Source: Nannocystis bainbridge (GTDB lineage Bacteria > Myxococcota_A > Polyangia > Nannocystales > Nannocystaceae). From it: a DNA stretch of 64,000 bases. Of the stretch, positions 18,586 through 23,954 are shown piece after piece. The stretch covers positions 4,392,001 to 4,456,000 of the forward strand of contig NZ_JAQNDL010000001.1 of NCBI RefSeq assembly GCF_028368995.1, in the 5' to 3' direction. A program made the position numbers and the translations under genes. The notes under the pieces are model-generated. The model saw only the letters and a list, made by a program, of their open reading frames with translations. It was not told where the DNA came from and ran no database searches. Within the stretch, counting starts at the first letter, position 1. Every line of letters starts with the position of its first letter.

Positions 18586-19935
18586 GTGATGACGTTCAAG
18601 AAGACTCTCCCGATGTTCGCGGCCGCCGTGGCGCTGCCGCTGGTGTTCGCCCAGGGCTGTGGCGACGATGGCATGCAGACCTCCGACACCGCCGACACCA
18701 ACGACACCGCGCCGGGCGAAGAGGAGTGCGACAGCGAGATCGAGGGCACCATCGAGTCCGACACCACCTGGACCTGCGGTCACACCCTCAGCGGCGTCCT
18801 CACCGTCAAGAACGGCGCCAAGCTCACGGTCAACCCCGGCGTCACGATCAAGGGCCTCAACGGCTCGGCGCTCGTCATCGCCAAGGGCTCGCAGCTGATC
18901 GCCGAGGGCACCAAGGAGCAGCCGATCGTGTTCACCTCGGCGCTGGCCGAGGGCAGCCGGGCGCGCGGCGACTGGGGCGGCATCGTCCTCCTCGGCGACG
19001 CCAAGAACAACCTCCAGACCGGCTCCGGCATCGCCGAGGGCCTCGACGCCGGCAACCCAGACTACGCCTACGGCGGCGGCGACGACGCCTATTCGTGCGG
19101 CTCGCTCAAGTGGGTCCGCGTCGAGTTCGTCGGCTTCGAGCTGACGAAGGACAACGAGCTCAACGGCGTCACCTTCTACTCGTGCGGCACCGGCACCCAG
19201 GTCGACTACCTGCAGGTCCACATGGGCAAGGACGACGGCGTCGAGATGTTCGGGGGCTCCTGGAGCGGCAAGCACATCCTCGTCACCGGCGCCCAGGACG
19301 ACTCGATCGACAGCGACCAGGGCTACACCGGCTCGCTGCAGCACGTCGTGCTGCTGCAGGACCCGGCCGCCGGCAACTACGCGTTCGAGCTGTCGAACCA
19401 GGCCGACAACCTCGACGCCGAGCCGCGCACCGCGCCCAAGTTCGTCAACGTCACCGCCATCGGCACCGCCGCCGGCGGCGACATCGACACCCAGAGCGCT
19501 GGCGTCCGCCTCAAGGAGGGCGTCGCGGCCGAGTTCTACAACGCGATCTTCGTCGGCTTCCACAACGCGGCGATCGAGCTGACCGAGGGCGCGACCGAGA
19601 CCGTCGCGACGGCGGGCGGCATCGTGTTCAAGAACAGCCTGTTCTCCGGCAACTCGGCGGTCGACGACGGCGCGACCCCGTACGTGGTCGGCGAGGGCTC
19701 GACCTTCGACCTCGAGGGGTTCGTCGAGGGCGCGGGCAACAGCAACCTGATCGACACCGACCCGCAGCTCACCAGCCTCGACTTCACCGCGCCGAACTTC
19801 GCCCCGGCCGACGGCTCGCCGCTGCGCGGCGCGGGCGCGGCCCCGGCCGGCTTCGACGCCGCCGACTACATCGGCGGCGTCGCCAACGCCGAGGGCGACT
19901 GGACCCTCGGCTGGTCGACCTACGCCGCCAACTAG
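18586..19935 (+). CDS. large lipoprotein, beta-helix-like, partner of the TonB receptor
   Basis: The 449-aa product starts with ATGATG and a type II signal peptide (TLPMFAAAVALPLVFAQGC; lipobox Cys near residue 25). A Thr/Asp-rich linker follows, then repeated strands such as GVLTVKNGAKLTVNPGVTIKG and GDWGGIVLLGDAKNN. This layout recalls right-handed beta-helix proteins that I associate with TonB-receptor loci in Bacteroidetes and Myxococcota (from memory, family name not certain). Two Cys pairs (EECDSEI/TWTCGH and YSCGSL/YSCGTG) may form disulfides. Position after the receptor suggests a surface-exposed substrate-binding partner; that is inference. Confidence 0.83.
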   Translation: MMTFKKTLPMFAAAVALPLVFAQGCGDDGMQTSDTADTNDTAPGEEECDSEIEGTIESDTTWTCGHTLSGVLTVKNGAKLTVNPGVTIKGLNGSALVIAKGSQLIAEGTKEQPIVFTSALAEGSRARGDWGGIVLLGDAKNNLQTGSGIAEGLDAGNPDYAYGGGDDAYSCGSLKWVRVEFVGFELTKDNELNGVTFYSCGTGTQVDYLQVHMGKDDGVEMFGGSWSGKHILVTGAQDDSIDSDQGYTGSLQHVVLLQDPAAGNYAFELSNQADNLDAEPRTAPKFVNVTAIGTAAGGDIDTQSAGVRLKEGVAAEFYNAIFVGFHNAAIELTEGATETVATAGGIVFKNSLFSGNSAVDDGATPYVVGEGSTFDLEGFVEGAGNSNLIDTDPQLTSLDFTAPNFAPADGSPLRGAGAAPAGFDAADYIGGVANAEGDWTLGWSTYAAN

Positions 19936-19946
19936 CAGGACCCGCC

Positions 19947-20498
19947 ATGCTCCGCGTCGCCGCCGCCCTCGCGCTCTGCCTGTCCTTCGGGGCATGTGAG
20001 GCGCCGTCGGCCGGCGACGATCCGAGCCCGCCGGCGCCGGCCGAGCCGCACGTCGGCGACGCGCCGCTCGCCGGCGGCCTGCCGAGCCTCGACGCGCTCG
20101 GCGAGGCGGTCGTCGCCGGCCTCGTCGACCGGGACGCCGAGGCCCTGACCGCGCTGGCGATCGGCCGCGACGAGTACACCGGCCGTTTGTTCCCCGCGAT
20201 CGCCAACCACCCCGCCGCCGAGGCGATGGGCCGCGAGCTGCTGTGGGACATGCACGTCCGCCAGTCCCATGACGACCTGCAGCGCGCGCTGTCCCACCAC
20301 GGCGGCGCCGCGCTCGCGTTCGTCCGCTTCGAACCGCGCCGGACCGTCCGCCGGGCCGGCGTGGTGTTCCACGAGCGCCCGCACCTCGTCGTGCGCGGCG
20401 AGGACGGCGCCGAGCACGAGCTGCAGATCCTCGCCTCGCTCGTCGAGCACGAATCCACGCAGACCTTCAAGCTCCTCGGCTTCCGCGATCACGACTGA
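19947..20498 (+). CDS. small lipoprotein (183 aa)
   Basis: ATG 19947, 11 nt after the previous stop, starts a lipoprotein signal MLRVAAALALCLSFGACEA (lipobox Cys17). A Pro/Ala-rich linker and a ~135-residue domain containing GRDEYTGRLFPAI and VVFHERPHLVVRGEDG follow. No family is recognised. It is likely co-transcribed with the large lipoprotein and may be a third component of the uptake locus. A two-unit 14-nt repeat (cores 19979 and 19993) lies in the signal-peptide codons and supplies the LSFGAC segment at the lipobox. Confidence 0.8.
   Translation: MLRVAAALALCLSFGACEAPSAGDDPSPPAPAEPHVGDAPLAGGLPSLDALGEAVVAGLVDRDAEALTALAIGRDEYTGRLFPAIANHPAAEAMGRELLWDMHVRQSHDDLQRALSHHGGAALAFVRFEPRRTVRRAGVVFHERPHLVVRGEDGAEHELQILASLVEHESTQTFKLLGFRDHD
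19976..20000. repeat. 14-nt repeat pair inside a signal-peptide coding segment
   Basis: Cores CCTG at 19979 and CATG at 19993 are 14 nt apart with the context TGTCC-TTCG-GGGCATG. The two half-units can pair as a short stem capped by TTCG. It lies wholly within codons for the lipobox of the 183-aa lipoprotein. Confidence 0.6.
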
Positions 20499-20558
20499 GT
20501 CACCACGTTGTCGCGAGCCTGTGGGGCCGGCCCGCAGCGCACCTGTTAGGAACAGACC

Positions 20559-21263
20559 ATGCCCGCCACGATCCTCATCGTCGACGATGAGCGCGACCTG
20601 CTCGACTCGCTGCGCTTCAGCCTCGAGCGCGAGGGCTTCTGCGCCCTCACGGCCCAGAACGGCACGTCCGCGCTGTCGCTCATGGGCCAGAGCCCGCCGC
20701 CGGACCTCGTGCTGCTCGACTGGATGCTGCCCGACATGGCCGGCACCGAGGTCTGTCGCAACATCCGCATGACGGAGCGGACGCGCGGGACGCCGGTCAT
20801 CATGATCACGGCCCGCAGCGAGGAGATCGATCGGGTGGTCGGGTTCGAGCTGGGGGCCGACGATTACGTGACGAAGCCGTTCAGCGTGCGCGAGCTGCTG
20901 CTGCGCGTAAAGGCGATCCTGCGCCGCCGCACGACCGACGATCCGTCGACCGAGGAGCAGCACTACGAGCTGCTGCGCGTCGACCACGACGGCCACCAGG
21001 TGTGGGTTCAAAATAGCCGCGTGACCCTGACCGCGCTCGAGTTCCGTTTGCTGGCGACGCTGCTGGCCCGCCGCGGCCGGGTGCAGACCCGCGACACGCT
21101 GCTCAACGACGTGTGGGGCGTGCAGGTCGACGTCACGACGCGCACGGTCGACACGCACGTGCAGCGCCTGCGCAAGAAGCTCGGGGCCGCCGGCCAGTAC
21201 ATCGAGACGCTCCGCGGCGTCGGTTACCGCTTCCTGCTGCCCGAGCGCGAAGCGACGCACTGA
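20559..21263 (+). CDS. OmpR/PhoB-type DNA-binding response regulator
   Basis: The 234-aa protein has a receiver domain with acidic DDE (residues 9-11), phospho-acceptor Asp54 (VLLDWMLPD), a switch Thr and the conserved Lys in ADDYVTKPFS. A winged-helix output domain follows with LTALEFRLLATLLARRGRVQTRD and RTVDTHVQRLRKKLG. This is the classic OmpR/PhoB layout and length. No histidine kinase is next to it (neighbours are a lipoprotein and an esterase), so its sensor is elsewhere. The PhoB-like receiver fits phosphate control but this is not shown. Confidence 0.94.
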   Translation: MPATILIVDDERDLLDSLRFSLEREGFCALTAQNGTSALSLMGQSPPPDLVLLDWMLPDMAGTEVCRNIRMTERTRGTPVIMITARSEEIDRVVGFELGADDYVTKPFSVRELLLRVKAILRRRTTDDPSTEEQHYELLRVDHDGHQVWVQNSRVTLTALEFRLLATLLARRGRVQTRDTLLNDVWGVQVDVTTRTVDTHVQRLRKKLGAAGQYIETLRGVGYRFLLPEREATH

Positions 21264-21300
21264 GAGAAAGTTACGACGGCTCGCCCGCTCGCTCGCGGCG

Positions 21301-22239
21301 TCACTTCGGCCGCAGCCCGCGGCGCAGGGCGTCGCGCAGGTCGCGTTCGAACCGCTGCGCCACCTCGGCGTGGGCGACCATGTCGAACCCGTGGAACGCC
21401 CCGGGATAGACGTGCAGCTCGGTCGGCACGCCCGCCTGCAGCAGCCGCTGCGCGTACGCGACGTCCTCGGCGAGGAACAGGTCGAGCGCCCCGACGGCGA
21501 GGTAGGTCGGCGGCAGGCCCGAGAGGTCGCCGGCGCGAGCGGCCGCCGCGTACTGCGAGACGTCCTCGGCGCCCGGCTCACCGCCGAGCAGGGACTTCCA
21601 GCCGAACCGGTTGTCCTCGTTCGTCCACACGAACTCGCCGGCGTGCGGCCGCGGCTCGGCGACGACGGTGCGATCGTCGAGCATCGGATAGACGAGCAGC
21701 TGAAACGCGACCGGGACCTCGCCGCGATCGCGCGCCATCAGCCCGAGCGCCGCCGCCAGCCCGCCGCCGGCGCTCTCGCCCCCGATGGCGATCCGCCGGC
21801 GATCGACGCCGAGCTCTTCGGCCTGCGCGTGCAGCCACTTCAGCGCCGCGTAGCAGTCCTCGATCGCCCCGGGGAACGGGGTCTCGGGCGCGAGCCGATA
21901 ATCGACCGAGACGACCACGCAGCCGAGCGCGCTCGCCAGCGCCTGGTTGCGCGCGGCAGCGATGTGCGGCGAGCCCATCACGTAGCCGCCGCCGTGCATG
22001 TGCAGGTACGCCGGCCCGAGCCCGAGGCGCCGCGGCGGCTCGTAGACGACCACTCGCACCTCGGGCGCGTCCTCGGGTCCGGGCACGGTCCGCTCGGAGG
22101 CGACGAGGTCCCCGAGCGTGTCGCCCGCGGGTGGCATGAGGGCGCGTAGCTGGGGCAGCGACTGGGCGTTCAGCCCAAAGGCCGGCATGGCGCTGAGCAG
22201 CGGGAGCAACTGCGGGTCGACGAGGTGACGTGAGGACAT
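21301..22239 (-). CDS. alpha/beta hydrolase, hormone-sensitive-lipase (family IV) esterase
   Basis: With ATG 22239 the protein is ~312 aa. The oxyanion-hole motif is in YLHMHGGGYVMGSP, the nucleophile elbow is GGESAGGGLA (Ser), and the catalytic His is in YPGAFHGFD near the C-terminus. An Asp in the segment before it completes the triad. HGGG plus GxSAGG identifies the HSL/family IV group that hydrolyses short- to medium-chain esters; the native substrate is unknown. It is cytoplasmic (no signal). The upstream in-frame start at 22281 would add an atypical basic tail. Confidence 0.92.
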   Translation of the reverse strand: MSSRHLVDPQLLPLLSAMPAFGLNAQSLPQLRALMPPAGDTLGDLVASERTVPGPEDAPEVRVVVYEPPRRLGLGPAYLHMHGGGYVMGSPHIAAARNQALASALGCVVVSVDYRLAPETPFPGAIEDCYAALKWLHAQAEELGVDRRRIAIGGESAGGGLAAALGLMARDRGEVPVAFQLLVYPMLDDRTVVAEPRPHAGEFVWTNEDNRFGWKSLLGGEPGAEDVSQYAAAARAGDLSGLPPTYLAVGALDLFLAEDVAYAQRLLQAGVPTELHVYPGAFHGFDMVAHAEVAQRFERDLRDALRRGLRPK

Positions 22240-22355
22240 GCGGCGAGGGCCAGTCTGAAGCAAGCGCCGACGAGGGTCCACCCGCCGCTCACGGGTGCGC
22301 TCCCGCTCGCGATCGCCCCGAACGCGAACCCCTCGCGCTCGACATCGCCACCGAA

Positions 22356-22397
22356 CAAGATGTCTGTATAGACATGTTCAAAGGAACATGTCGCAAC
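22356..22397. repeat. 14-nt palindromic repeat array, 3 units
   Basis: Cores start at 22359 (GATG), 22373 (CATG) and 22387 (CATG), 14 nt apart; neighbours such as GACATGTTC and GAACATGTCG keep the consensus. Unlike most arrays this one is between divergent genes, so it is not explained by a 3'-end role alone. Confidence 0.8.
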
Positions 22398-22512
22398 CCG
22401 ACAAGCCGCTCGCACCGGCGGCCTGCGATCTCGCCGGCCGGCGCGGAGGCGCGCGCAGCGGGCTCGCCCATTTAAAATTTCGGGAGCTCCGGGAAGATCG
22501 CGGAGCCCTGGC

Positions 22513-22529
22513 GTTGTCGGGGCGACAAC
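22513..22529. promoter_or_regulatory. perfect inverted repeat, possible operator
   Basis: GTTGTCG, a 3-nt spacer GGG, then CGACAAC: a perfect seven-base inverted repeat about 175 nt upstream of the next start codon. It could bind a dimeric regulator for the sigma-factor operon that follows. There is no direct evidence. Confidence 0.35.
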
Positions 22530-22704
22530 CTCGTCATCACCAGCGATCGCGCTGCGAGTCAGGTCCGGGACCTGCGGCTTCGAGGCCGCGGTCCGGGCCA
22601 CGGTCGCGCGCGCGGCCGCGGCCACGTGAACGAACACGAGGTTGGTAACGTGGGCCGCCGCGCAGGCGGCCGAGCGCGCCCAGGCGCGCAGGAGGAGCGG
22701 AGCA

Positions 22705-23361
22705 ATGAAGGTGTCACTCGTCATCCTCGCCGCGTGGTGGTCGGCCCTGCTTGCGCCGATCGAGCCGGTGAAGCCCAAGGTCCCGTCGCCCGTGCCGGTG
22801 AGCCCGAAGGTCCCCTCGACCCATGTCGCGCCGCTGAAGCCGCCGCCGCCGCCGCCGCCGGAGCAGATCGACACCAGCAAGCTGCCGAAGATCAGCCAGG
22901 CGCCGCTGTTCACGTGGAAGCCGGGCAACTACTCGGCCGAATCGCTCAAGCTGCCCGAGGTCATCCCGATGGAGAAGTTCGACGGCTGGCACGGCGGTCC
23001 GAACTGGCCGCACCTCGACCACGCCGTCATCGTCGTCACCGACAACGCCAAGGACTCGCAGCGGTTCATGGCCTTCATGGTCGACCTGCGAGACCAGCGG
23101 GTCGCGGCCATCCGCGACGGCGACAGGCACAAGCATTTCGCCTCGATCGGCCAGACGGTGCCGGGCGACAACAACCATCAACAGGCCGTGCCGCAGTCGA
23201 TCATGTCGCTCGCTGGCAGCGGCGCCGTCATCATCCTGCGCCCGCCGGTGCCCCCGGGTCCGGGAGGGATCCCCGACGACATCACCCGGAGGATCCTCGA
23301 CGCCAGCAACATCGCCGGTCAGGCCGGCCTAGCGATCGCCGGTCAGCTCGGCCGCGGTTGA
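22705..23361 (+). CDS. secreted or membrane-anchored protein of unknown function
   Basis: Starting at ATG 22705 (Shine-Dalgarno GGAGGAG about nine bases upstream), the 218-aa product has a hydrophobic N-terminus (VSLVILAAWWSALLAP). A Pro/Lys/Val-rich linker with a PPPPPPP run (about 45-51) and a ~150-residue domain follow, with FDGWHGGPNWPHLDHAVIVV and PGDNNHQQAVPQSI. No Cys lipobox is present. Domain family not recognised. It lies 41 nt before the ECF sigma factor on the same strand and may be a target or partner of that system. Confidence 0.75.
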   Translation: MKVSLVILAAWWSALLAPIEPVKPKVPSPVPVSPKVPSTHVAPLKPPPPPPPEQIDTSKLPKISQAPLFTWKPGNYSAESLKLPEVIPMEKFDGWHGGPNWPHLDHAVIVVTDNAKDSQRFMAFMVDLRDQRVAAIRDGDRHKHFASIGQTVPGDNNHQQAVPQSIMSLAGSGAVIILRPPVPPGPGGIPDDITRRILDASNIAGQAGLAIAGQLGRG

Positions 23362-23402
23362 CCGTCGATCCCCTCGCGTGGCATCGTCCGCTGTCGCCAT
23401 TC

Positions 23403-23954
23403 ATGGCCCCGCCGCAAGCCATCGATCCGCCGATCGACGCCGCGGCGGAGTTTCATCGCAGCCTCCGCGCCCACGAGCACGCGCTGCGGGACCTCGCCCT
23501 GCGGCTGTGTCGCAACTCGGCCGACGCCGGCGACCTGCTGCAGGACACCTTCGAGCGGGCGCTCCAGCGTCGCGCGCAGTACCAGCCCGGGACCAACCTG
23601 CGCGCCTGGCTGTGCACGATGCTGCACCACCTCTTCCTCGACCGCTGCCGCGCGCGCGTGCGCGGCCCGGCCCACGCCTCGCTCGACGAGGTCGCCTTGC
23701 CCGCCCCGGAGCCGGCTGCCGAGCCGGCCTGGGCGGCGCTGACCCGCGACGATGTCGTCGCCGCGGTCGAGCGGCTCGAGCCCGACTTCCGCGACGTCTA
23801 TCAGCTTCACAGCCTCGAGGGTGTGCCGTATCAAGAGATCGCCGCGCGCCTGGGGATCCCCAAGGCCACCGTCGGCACCCGCCTCGCCCGGGCCCGTCGC
23901 AAGCTCCGTGACCTGCTGCTGCCGGCCCGCGCCGCCGACGAGAGCCACCCATGA
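23403..23954 (+). CDS. RNA polymerase ECF-type sigma factor
   Basis: The 183-aa protein has sigma region 2 (LALRLCRNSADAGDLLQDTF, then NLRAWLCTMLHHLFLDRCR) and region 4 (LEPDFRDVYQLHSLEGVPYQ, then EIAARLGIPKATVGTRLARA). It lacks regions 1 and 3, the ECF (group 4) layout. ECF factors are held by an anti-sigma factor until a signal arrives; the next gene overlaps this one by four bases (ATGA) and begins with a zinc anti-sigma domain, making a clear pair. The C-terminus stays close to the region-4 helix-turn-helix. Confidence 0.95.
   Translation: MAPPQAIDPPIDAAAEFHRSLRAHEHALRDLALRLCRNSADAGDLLQDTFERALQRRAQYQPGTNLRAWLCTMLHHLFLDRCRARVRGPAHASLDEVALPAPEPAAEPAWAALTRDDVVAAVERLEPDFRDVYQLHSLEGVPYQEIAARLGIPKATVGTRLARARRKLRDLLLPARAADESHP

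Larger units (their letters stand above)
22240..22704. other. intergenic region between divergent genes
   Basis: 465 bases without a gene lie between the esterase (minus) and a secreted-protein gene (plus). They contain a three-unit 14-nt repeat and an inverted repeat at 22513-22529. Purine-rich GGAGGAG (about 22690) is the Shine-Dalgarno of the plus-strand gene. I see nothing else that can be supported. Confidence 0.5.
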
